In this document: positions 29,201 through 41,200 of the stretch, piece by piece | Layout of the letters: the number at the start of each line of letters is the position of its first letter | How positions within the stretch are numbered: the stretch's first letter is position 1 | Assembly (NCBI GenBank): GCA_963930775.1 | Contig: OZ005691.1 | Location: 5,267,000 to 5,330,999 of the forward strand | DNA from: Cliona cf. orientalis | Taxonomy: Eukaryota > Porifera > Demospongiae > Clionaida > Clionaidae | Direction: 5' to 3' | DNA length: 64,000 nt | Translations under genes and position numbers: made by a program | Notes under the pieces: model-generated | Databases searched by the model: none | What the model saw: only the letters and a program-made list of their open reading frames with translations | Told to the model about the DNA's origin: nothing

Positions 29201-32200
29201 AGTTACACCAGCTGGACATCACTGGAACCACACACTGGATACTCATCTATAGAGTATGGGTTTCGTTCAATCCCCTAGTGATCCATGCATCTACACTTCC
29301 TCCACTTCCTCAGAAGGAGAAATGTCTCTCATAGGAGTTTGTGTTGATGACATTGTACTAGCTGGACAAAGCTTGAAGAGATTTGAAGAAGTGAAGAAAG
29401 CTCTGTCACAGAGACTTGACGTGAAAGATCTTGGTGAGCTAACAGTCTATGCTAAGACCTACAATTTAATGGCAAAACGGAAATGATGAGTACCTACGTA
29501 TAATTGCGCACGCAAGCGTATGTCTTACGCGAGTATATGCAATAATACTGTATACGTCCGTATAACTATCCGTGTACCGCGCCCTACCCGGGACAGAATG
29601 GATTTTTCTCGTTTTCGAAGGCTCGTTTCTTGAAGCGCCTCGAGTGGTTCTGTTCCATGCTACTGCTACACACTGCCATCATGGTAGAGACATCGAGGAT
29701 GCCTCGTTTTTCGTTCTGGAATGAGTGTTACAGGTTTGCCCCGAATTCAAAGTTCCATTCAGCCACAAAAGATCGAGAAATGAACCGGCGAGTTGAACTG
29801 TCATGAAGACTGTACTCAAGACGAAGAATTTGTAGCCAGAAGATAGCTAGTTTAGTGGCTAAAGTCTAGTCTACTCTTTGGTTGACAGCCTAGATAGCTA
29901 CTACTAAGATAATAAAACAGACTAAAGTGATAAATTATTTTGGATATTCAAAGTGTGCTGGTACTTGCTAAATGGTCTAGAAAGACTCGGGATTCAGATG
30001 GATCACTGCTCTGGTACTTACCTATTCGTGGATCAAGTGCCACAGTGCTGTTTTGAGCGTTACAGATTTGCCTTGAATTCAAAAATGGTATCAGCCACAC
30101 ACGGCTGAAAACTGGATAAAACCTGTGTCAGTTATCTCGGCACCTTAAGTCTTACTCTTGTTATCAATGTGAAGCTCAGCTCTTCCTCTTTTCAATGGTA
30201 CTTGAGATAGAACGAGTGCTAACTCACACTAGAGGATACAGTTATACATAGACATACACTATTTTTGCCCCCACGTGCACGGCATGCACACCATTAACCC
30301 ATAGGCGCCAGCCATGCAAACTGCGCGTTGACATTAAAATATATTGTGCATATATGGACTTCCGGTGGTCTTAGCATAGACTGCTAAACTACTTTCTTGG
30401 TGAACAAGTATCTCAAGATCACAAAACCAGCAATGTCTGGATAGGTCAACCTACATTCACTGAATCATTTCTCAAGAAGTATGATATGGAGGATGCAAAA
30501 CCTGTCAGAATTCCTGGCAGTGTCAACTCCAAGCCGCTGAAAGCAACAGAAGATAGTGAATTTGTCAATAAGGGTCTGTATCAGTCAGCTGTTGGTAGTT
30601 CATTCTATCTATCCACACGAACTCGTCCTGACATAGCATTTACCGTTAACAATGTTGCTCGCTTCTGCTCTAATCCTACAACACAGCACTGGACCGCAGT
30701 AAAACACATTTCCCGGTATCTCAGAGGAACTACTGAACTTGGTTTGCTCTACTCTAAAGGAGAATCAGATGCTCTAATCAGCTTCTCCGATGCGGACTGG
30801 GGTGGTGATTGCAATGACTACAAATTCGGCCACCTCTGGTTATGTGTTCCAGATAGGAGGCACTGCAGTGAGTTGGAGGTGTAAGAAACAATCTTGTATC
30901 GCTTTACCCACAGCTGAAGCGGAATATATGGCTTTGTCAAGCGCTGCACAAGAAGCAGTGTGGATTAGAGAACTCAACAAAATCGCCCCTCGGAACCCAC
31001 TCTGATATTCGAGGACAATCAGTCTGCCATCTGTATGGCTAGAAACCTGCAATTCCACAGGAGATCAAAACATATCAACATCAAGTTTCACTTTATTTGT
31101 GAGGAAGTCAGTATCAATAAGATTCAACTCAAGTATTGTCCATCAGGAGATATGTTGGCCAATTTACTAACCAAAGGAATCAGTCCTGAGAAATTTGCAA
31201 GATTAAGGAAAATATGTGGTATGAGCAGTTTTGTATCAAGTGAGAAGGAGTGTGTAAGTGGGGCACTCTCTACAAACTAATGACCCCAGATATGTAGAAC
31301 TTGCCACGTGACATGCACACTTATGTGCACGATCTCAGAAACATTCAATACACGTGCTCTTGTATGTATTTAAAGCTGAGTTTGTGCACTGTGGTTAAGT
31401 TATTCATGCTGTTTATCAGTCTATCTATCAATCTGCTGTTACGCTGTGATTTTCTATCTATTCAACAAACTTTTGTTGTTATACGGTTTAACTGTGTCTA
31501 TATAAGCGACTCCAAGGCCAAGGTAGCCAAGCGACAGGCTGAAAGTGAGAAGGTAACAGAAGAAAGAAGGCTCCAAACTGCTAAGGCCAAGGCAGCCAAG
31601 CGTCAGTCAGCCTCAGTACGATGAAAGAAAGATGAGGCCATGGCAGCCAAGCGACAGGCTAAAAGTGAAAAGAAGACTGAAGAAAGAAGGCTCCAGGATG
31701 ATAAGGCCAAGGCAGCCAAGTGTCAGTCAGCGTCAGTACGACAGAAGGAAGCTGAGGCCTAGGCAGCCAAGCGACAGGCTGAAAGTGAAAAGGAGACAGA
31801 AGAAAAAATGCTTCAAGACGCTCAGGCCAAGGCAGCCCAATGTCAATTGGCCTCAGTGCAACAAAAGGAAGCTGAAGCTAAGGCACCAAGCGACAATTAG
31901 AGACAGAGAAAGAGAAGAATGATAGGAGGAAAAAAGATGCTCAGTCAAGGAAAAGGTGAGAGTTTGTGTGCATTGATTACATAGGCTCCAACTGTCCCTG
32001 AATCTCCGGGACAGTCCCGGATTTTTAGCAATTGTCCCGCGTCCCGGAAGGCTCTTTTATAATTGTATTATTGGTCCCGGAAGAGGTCCAGACACTAGCA
32101 TAAACACTGTAGTAGCAGTGCAACTAATCACTAATTGGTGGTAAAATGAACAAGCTGCTTGTGGTAGTGCCTTACAAACATTGGTTTTTGCAGTAGCAAC

Positions 32201-35200
32201 AGTACAGGAGGTCTACTAGGCTTGCAAATTCATGCTCATTCTGGGTATTGTGCTCATTAAATTCAATCATATTGGGTGTGGTGTGGGTGGAGTTTTAATT
32301 AATGATAGCCAGATCTAGTGGGTGTGGTCTATGTCCCTGGAGCTGTTCAGAAAAAGTTGGAGCCTATGTGATTAGATATCAATAATATGCCATTAAATTT
32401 ACGTAGCTCTTTATGCTTCATTGAATTAGAAAACGCACTTCACTGGACAGCAATTCGGGGCAAAATCAGCTAAGTCTAATGGAAGCATCCCATGCTTTTA
32501 TTTCAGCTACAAAGGAAGGACCAGACTACATCTGTATGTGTTGGAATCGGCTTATGTACCGTAAGACATCACAGAAAATTTGCAGCTGAAAAGCAGTATG
32601 TATTGACGGATCTCAGATCAGACAGCATCACAGGCAACTGAGCCGTAGCCTTACACGGTGAAGCACTTGAAGCCAAGCTTGGCAATCTTACATACTTGAA
32701 AAGTTGCAGAGATCCTAGAAAGATTTCACAAAGTAGCATTAATTGGAATACAACAAGTGACTGTAGCGATCTTTTACCATGCTCTAGTCTCGTGCTCAGA
32801 GCCTGCAAGAGCTAGATCTAGAAAAGGAAGGGCTGGGCACGAGACCAATTGCGCACGGGGTCATGTGCTCTACAAAGCTCTACTTTTAAGAATGTTGAGT
32901 AATCAGAAAATTGATAAGCAGGGGTTGCTGTTGAGCATTATTAAACGTAGTTGGAAAGATCTGCGAAGCAGAACGTTTCGGACCGTGGTCCTTCATCAGC
33001 TGCAAATGCACACTGGTCTAGTGTGCATTTGCAGCTGATGAAGGACCACGGTCCGAAACGTTCTGCTTCGCAGATCTTTCCAACTACGTTTAATAATGCT
33101 CAACAGCAACCCCTGCTTATCAACAACAACGTAGTCACGAGCCTCTATTCTATAATCAGAAAATTGCTAAAAGTTCCTATACTGTAGCTAATCGTATCTG
33201 TTTTCATGTTTTCTTACATACTGCATTAATGTGGTGAGACCATGTAAGATCAGTGAAAAAGTTGACACCAAGGTATATGAAATGATCTCTTCACGTTCAC
33301 CATTCTTTACGATCATCATTCTTATTTCTTTACTTTTTAAGGACATGCCATCCCTATATCCTTAAATATGAAACTGAATGGACCAGCCCACTTGATAGCA
33401 TTCATACACTACTCACCAGATATATTTCCTAATTGCATTCATCCATTCATGCAGTGGAAGGGTTGATTATCCTTGAATCAAGTCACAAATAACTGATTTG
33501 GGCTGTCCAAATCAGGTACCAAGTTTGGGAGTTTCAGCCATTTCCTCCTGATATTTGATGTGCATTATTTAAGATTCATCCATGACCATGCAAGGTAATG
33601 ACTGTTGCAAACAGTACACAAGAACTAAGCTTGTACTTAGCTTGTGATTGTAAATGCTAATTGGAGCTAGTCTTAAAATATATAGGTGTCCTTGGCTAAA
33701 TGCACATTAATTTTCTGGACATGCCAGTAGAGCATTCACAGTCAACTCTTGTTCACACACTACAAAGCACAAAGCTTCTCTAGCCCATAAGTCGATCACT
33801 GTACAGTGCTTGTGCATTGGTTCACAATCATCAGTACCATAGTAGAAATAGCTAAGGAGACACATTATTGAGCTTGATGAAAATCATCTAATGGAGGGTA
33901 CACATGGTTTAGGTAATTCGCATCCTTAGTATCAATGTCTTAATTCAACAAGGCACTCTGTGACAGCTGCATTGACCACCTAAATGGAGAATGAAATGTG
34001 GCTTTACTCTTGACTGTAGTATTTGCATATACAACAGGGTGATGGAGGCCAGATTATACGTTAACTACAAAAAATAGCATAGTGCCACTACCCTGATGTT
34101 CAAGAAGAATCATATGCCACTATCCTGATATTCAAGAAGAATCTGATCTACTTCTATACAGTTGTTATGGACTGTAAAACAGATATAGGTACAAGGCCAT
34201 ATATACATACAAGTATAAAATGAAATGCAATACTAAATACCAGCATGCATTACTTACTCCAAAACATCCTGGTGTAAACAAATCCTTTATACGGCATACA
34301 AACAGATGTTTGTGTTTTACTCATCTTATATGACTCAGTCATAAGTCTATGACTAGCACTTTCAAGAAGTCGAAGTACACTTTGAGGAAGACTAGTCTCT
34401 AAACTCTGATCTGGAAAGTCTACTTTGAAATCCTCCCTAAATAATATAATAATAATAATTATAACAATGCAAAATATTATGTCATACTAAATATGAACTA
34501 AAATGTGTAATGTGCAGCACCAGTTTAAGCATGTGAGAATGGTTGACTGAGTGTTGTTTGACAGTAGTTCAATGGTCTGTAAAGATATAGAACGTTTCGG
34601 ATAGTGATCCTTCATTAGCTATAAATGCACGATCAGTTAATCATCCTCCTATTTCATCATAAACATACTTATGAGTAAGGATGGGCAATATTATATTGCT
34701 ATTAGTTATTCAAGTATGATAATTGGTGGATATATTGTCTGCATCTGTAGCATCATCGAATTATAGTCATTGGTAGTAAAGTACAAGGTCAACAGTATGA
34801 TGGGCAGCTACTCTCAAGCATTTTTGTGAGCAACCTGTCCAGTTTTTTACAAACGACCGTAGCTGTCAATGCATTGCTCCCCTTGTTAGTTTGAGCTACA
34901 CCATCAGTTGCGTATGTGGGTACTCTAAGGGGCTGACTGAGAATACTATAGAGTACCCATGACTCCACTTGGCTTATTAACCTGTGTGTATGCATGGGCA
35001 GGGGAAAAGTGATTGGTCTCTATGTCTGTCCTTGCCATTGTTGTCCACATGAAAATTGCCCGATTTCAAGATGTAAATGTGTATAGTGGCCAGAGGTGTC
35101 ATGAAAATTAATCATAAATGGAGAATAAGCGATGATTCTTTGCTTCTAAGCGCTTGACAAGGGCCACAAAGGCTACAAGTCATACTTTTTTCATGGTCAT

Positions 35201-38200
35201 GCCTACCAACCACACCTAATAATGCCATCATGAATACTAATAGTACACAGGCTTACCGCACATGCTCATACCAGCCATACTAGTAAGGGTCGTCGAGTCA
35301 GAATTATTGGTCAAAAACTGCTAGATTTGGAGATATATATTTTAGCATACAAATATTTCAATATTCAATATCAGTGACACTTATTTTGGTACCAATTCAG
35401 AATCCTATTCATTGGTCACCATTTTTAAAAGGGGGTGACCGTTTGGACTGGAAGCTAGTGCTCACGTGTGCATGGGGTATGTACTAGCTCTACGAGCTCT
35501 AGTTAAGCAAGTAACGACTAACAGTAAATCAGGTATCATCCAGCCTTAGCTATAAGCCTTTATTCCAAATTCATCTTTAGTAACTTACATTTCAACCAAA
35601 GAGCACACACTATCAGCAACAGATCCTGGATCCATATCTTCCAAATCAACAATAACACTTTTCATAAATGATTTAACTTCATTACATTTGTAAAGTTCAT
35701 TCATCATGTGAAGGCGATAGGTTAGTAGCAAAAAAAATGGCACTTCTTTAGAGAATTGTGCCTCCTTGTGCTCTTCAAGCTTTTTTATTACCTTAGGTAT
35801 ATCACCATGAGATCCTTGCTCGTAAGCCTAATAATAAGTATAAATGTTAGTGATACACATCTGTAATATGAACACAAACAACAAAAGTGAAAAATCATTC
35901 TTAGTTTATTATCACATGTTAGTTATGGTTTCCTAAGTAAAAAAATAAACTCTGGTTAAAACTCTATTTATACTTCCTTGCAGTAATAGCTTTAAAAGCA
36001 TTGTACCACAGTATCAGGGCTGTGTTACTATTCTTAGAAACCTTTGGAATCAACTGCAAAATGTGACAAATATAGACATCATGGGAGCACAAGAACAGGC
36101 ATGCACCCACAAGTATCAACCAATCAATAATCTTGTTGGATGCTTTCTTGGTGATGAGGGTCAAAGGGCTAAATAACTTTAATCTAATTACAATCTCAAT
36201 ACCTACATTATGCGACACGAGTGAACAAAATAAACAGTTTAGAAAAACGAATAAAAGAATTCATTTCAATTCCTAGGCGACTATTTATGCTGGTATTGCA
36301 ATTTTCACAGGCAAGGAGCTTATTAACATTAAAAGTACCCGTGCAAGATTTTGGAGATTAAAGTGGGCCTGGGAGGGACTCTCCAGAGCTTTCATAAATA
36401 TAATTATGGCATTACATAGGACTCATATATACAGCTGCATACCGTAGAAAGAGTTTTGATTGCGTGGTTTAATGATTACGTTTTAGGCTACTCAGGCCAA
36501 ATTGTGAATCAAACAATTGCGATAGTCGACCCTGTACTGTATACTATACAATACCCTCAAAGTTACTTTGTGAGTCTAATGATTGCAAGCCCTATGCAAT
36601 TCGCAGTCATTAGAATCTCGCAATACAAAACCCGACCTAAGGTATTATATCTTTAAAAACATGGCTTCCCAGTGTATTTGGCTTTTTTCCTTCACAAGTC
36701 TTACGTGAGGGAAGTCACAAGTTTCTTGGCCTGTTGATTACTTCAGACTAAACAGGATGCATAGATGGGGCTTAACAATACGCATGTGCCTCAATGTTAT
36801 CCTCCAGCATGTACTGTTTACATAATCAACGACCTTTACTCTCTACTTTACCATATTAATACTATGACCCCTTTATGCTATTAAACAAAGTGCCCTTCAC
36901 AACATTTTTATAGCATGACAGGTAATATCTATGTACATGCATTGACTTGTATGTGATAAATCCTTTGCAGCAGAGGGCAAGTGAAGCGAGCCCTCCTGCT
37001 CGTAATAATATACTAATGGTATTAATAACTGGTAAACGATGAAAAGACTTCTTTGCTGGTACCTACCCATGACCATGACAAATAATGATCATGCATATCG
37101 GCTATACCTAGTAGCTAGCCATAGTGCTATGTGATACTTCAACTATGCTCAATATACGTAAGGATCACTGATTCATAAAGTGATCAACACTGCACTCTGG
37201 CTAACAATGACAGTGTCGTGCAGTTTACATGCAATATAGAGAACTCAAGTTTATTAATGCTATCTTTAAGCACTATGTAACTTTCTTTGTCCTGATATCA
37301 ATAATGGTGGTTTACAATAACCAGTAGTTATTACTCAGGCTTGAGTGTCACAAAACAGATATTACCACACTAGGTAGTGATATAAACCAAAGAACATAAG
37401 CTTATAAACAACTACCAAGGAACTGTTTCTACATTGTGTATCCAAGAAAAACTGTAGCTTATCGCACAGAGAATCTAAATCATCGTTATGATATATATAT
37501 CCATGAATAGACATTTGGTAATTAAGGTGTAGCCAAGACAGACCTCACTAGGTAGCTTTCACCATCAATGAAAGTCCGTATGCTACACCAACTATGCCAG
37601 TTTGACTATGCCAATATCTTGACCTGTACCATTATCATACATGTTGGCAATTAATAGTGGTGCCTTTGATGTTCATGCAGCAAACCACAATAAATGCAAT
37701 ATCTGACACTTATATGCTAAAATAGTACATGTACGCTAGGCCAGGGTTAAGACAATCCAATCACAAGAAGAAGTCTAGAAAATAAAATTAATATCTTACC
37801 TTTCTTTCATAAATCGAAAAAGCATTCATAATCATTACAAAACTTCCAGTATCACTTGAAATAATCACAGATGTACTTTCATCAGCAGGTAGGTACTTCA
37901 CAACTTCATCATACAATGAACCTGGTATCTTTGTCTTTCTCGGCATCCGCCCTAATGCACCAACAATACAAACAGGTTATAAAAATCATATATTATATCC
38001 CACCCTATTCTACTTTTGTATTATGCCAGCTGGTGTATAATTAGGATAGTTTCCCTCCCAGAGGGGTACAAGGGAAAATATGATTTATATTTCCCCCCTT
38101 CTGGCTATAAATGATGCCACTACTGTAAAGGTTACTATAATTAATAATAATAATGCAGAAAATCATTACGTACACACATTAATTTTATGGTGTTACAATG

Positions 38201-41200
38201 GTTACACATCACTGATGAATAATGATTTAACAGTAAGTTGAAGAGCTAGATATTCCTACTGGTGCATGGTAACCGATTTCTCAAGTTCAGTTTCTGTATG
38301 CATCATGGTACATTTTACATTCTCCATTTGATTTTCATGTTTCCATGACTTACTTAGAGAGGTAGTTGTTGAGGGTCTGCAGGTCTGTAGAGAGGAGGAG
38401 GTCTTCAGGTACATGGTCACGGGGATATCAACTATTTTCTACTTGCGATCCACTGCTGAAAGTTGTTTAGCGCCCACTCAGTGTACTTAAGGCCAGGTAC
38501 CAACTGGAAACTACAGCTGAAATAAGCATACTTCAAAGGCTGGTGCTGCCTCTGAATAGAAGGATAGAGGCCTCATCATGGTGTTTGAATGAAAGACTAA
38601 CTCAAGTACTTTGATGTTAATAATTAATCAACCGCAACCAATTAACTAATTAAGCGCTATGCACGGCGTTTAGCCACGCCCTCTATATTGCTAAATCGCG
38701 AGTTCCAACCTTGAAGCAGCAAGTTTTAGCTGACCTTAACTATGAAGTAACAAGCCTAAGACAGTGATCTAAACTTTCATCGGAGGGATTGTGAAAATAG
38801 CATTCTGGTCAAGTTTTATTCCACCTAGACACTGTTTTTGGAGTGCTGACGGCCTAATGAACAAACTTATTCGTAATCCCTCCGACAGATCCTCGAAATC
38901 TATCCCAACGATCACCTTCTAACTGTCAGACCTGTGAAATGTTGGGCGGAATAACCCTGGACGGCTTTTGCTCGAGATATTGAGCTCTAATCTGCAGCTA
39001 TGTGGCCCCAACATCGTGGCTTGTACGTGCTCGATACGATATGATGTCACAGTACAAGCGTTAATTGACCGCAAATTTGAGCGATAAGAGGCCATTAGTC
39101 GGGCGCGCGCTAAGAGTTCAGAACCTGGCCTTAAGTACACTGAGCAAGCTATGGCTTTTAAAGTGTAACTCCTTTAGCTAGCTCGGCTAACTTTTCTTCA
39201 TTTGCAAACGCGAAGCAAAACGAAGTTGAGGGGAATGGCTTGTTAGCGCAAGATGATGGATGGGGTTCTGTTCCACACTACTGCTATACATTGCCACAGT
39301 GGTATGGACAACAATGATACCTCAGTTTTCGTTCTGGAATCGGAGTTACTGATTTTCCCCTAAGCTTCTAATTCTAAGTTCCAGTCAGCCACAAAAGATC
39401 ATGAAATGCACTAACGAGATGAACTCTCGCAAAGAAAGTACTGAAGACAAAGACTAGAGCTACAATCGACCAGAATCTTGAGCTCTTTAGGCTCACTCAG
39501 TCAGCATGGTAGCACTTTAAATATCTAAAATAATTTATCACTTTGGCCTGTTCCATCTTCTTAGTAGTACTTAGCTAGACTCTCAAACAAAGAACAAACT
39601 CTACTAAAATAGCTATGTCTTGGCTAAAAAGTACTTACCTATTGGTGGACCAAGTGTCACAGTGCAGCTCTGCTGTTTTAGGAGTTACTGACTTTCCCCC
39701 AATTCAAAAATGGCATCAGCCACACACAGCCAAAATCTGGATCATCTCTATATCAGCTATCTTGGTACCTATGGCCTTGCTCTTGGTATTAATGTGAAGC
39801 TCAGTTCTTCTTTCTTTCAATAGTACTAAAGATAGAACGACTGCTAAGTCATAGTTGAAGTTACATCCATATAATATAGACATGCACTATTTTTAGCACC
39901 ACATGCATGGCATGCATATCATTAACCCCCATAGGCGCCATACAAACCACGTGTTGATATTAAAATGTATATGGCACGTATATGGACTTCCGGACGTCTT
40001 AGCGTAGACTGACCACAGAAAAGAAATTGCTACCGAGGATGTAATTAAATTTCTTTTCTAAATATGCGAAAATTGCACCCCCAATGACCCCAAATGAGAA
40101 ATTTAGTTTTTGTGGGTACCATGATTAGTGAATTTTATGCTATTCACTAAATTAACTTAGTATCCACTAACAAAAGTGTCCTTAAGGTATGGGCTCGGTA
40201 GAAGCTGAGGTTCATAAAAAGGGGCAAATGACCAGATATATAAAGATCCCAGATGGGTGGTTCAGGAGATTATGTAAAGGTAGCCACAATTCCAGCAATG
40301 TCACAAGTGCAACCACTCTGTGCCCACTCAGTAACAGCACATTGAAAATTAGAAACTACTCCTTCTATGCTGGATGCACTGGTCTACGAGCTTGCTTGTT
40401 CAAGCACTATCTGAGTGCATAGTATTCACCACACCCAGAGAGGCATACTTTATATATGCTTGCACATGCACTTAACTGAATAATATCATGAACTTTAATT
40501 AATTTCGTGGTGCACTCTGCAAGTCAATAATTTTGCTGCAGGTTAAGGATATAGTATGGATTGTAAATCTACCCTTGTTTTCATTCTAGGATGTCCATTA
40601 CTGATTTACACAAACTTTAAAGTTCATTCCAGACAGCACTTTGTCCATAGTCAGCAGACAAGACGGCTCACTACGAAGAATCTATTTGCTACGAAGAGTT
40701 TTCGCTTGGACTGTAGCTAGTACTAGTACTAAAGTTTAGCCTAACTTAAAGTGTGCTTGGTGTTCACCAGGTAAGTCCAGTACTCTCCAGATTGCCTAGA
40801 GGTACAGCCTGCCCATTACTGATTTGCACAAAATTCAAAGTCTGTCCTAGCCAGGCGCGGGTTGACCACCGTGGCCGCCATTGTCACTAGTAAAGACTAC
40901 ACTTCTTGATGATCTTGATACTGTTAGGAAGCGCTTTTTGTGCTCTCTTCAATGGCACCTTAGACAAGGCCATAGCTTGTTCACAACAAAAGTTACAAGC
41001 TGAATAATGTAGCCATAATTTTTACCGCCACGTGCGCGGCTTGCATAATATCATTAACCCCCATATACGTAGTACAAAATAACATTTTCCGATAAAATGT
41101 ATGGACTTCCGGTCACCTTAGTGTAGACTGATGGTTTCTTTAGTCAAGCAGCTCATCCTCACATTGGCCGTTGAGTCTCCTTTTCAGTCAGAATTCAAGG

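Larger units (their letters stand above)
26401..31514 (+). mobile_element. Ty1/copia LTR retrotransposon, scrambled and nested
   Basis: LTRs lie at 26401-26667 and 31251-31514. In order: PBS, gag (interrupted by a MITE), an inverted block with protease and the start of integrase, an acidic linker, the first half of RT with an internal deletion, a 941-bp insertion, then the rest of RT and RNase H. No clear 5-bp target duplication was found (left flank agatg, right flank aggcc), so an end may have been lost or recombined. The LTRs differ at many sites, so it is an old copy. It lies in the 15.7-kb host intron, opposite in strand to the host gene. Confidence 0.85.

Noticed and set aside
33035-33059. 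A complete hammerhead ribozyme
   Set aside because: The core and stem II fit, but no helix I/III arrangement with a cleavage triplet could be drawn.
36054-36218. Longer exon 6 extending to an acceptor at about 36207
   Set aside because: The frame is open, but its phase does not match exon 5. The acceptor at 36053 does.
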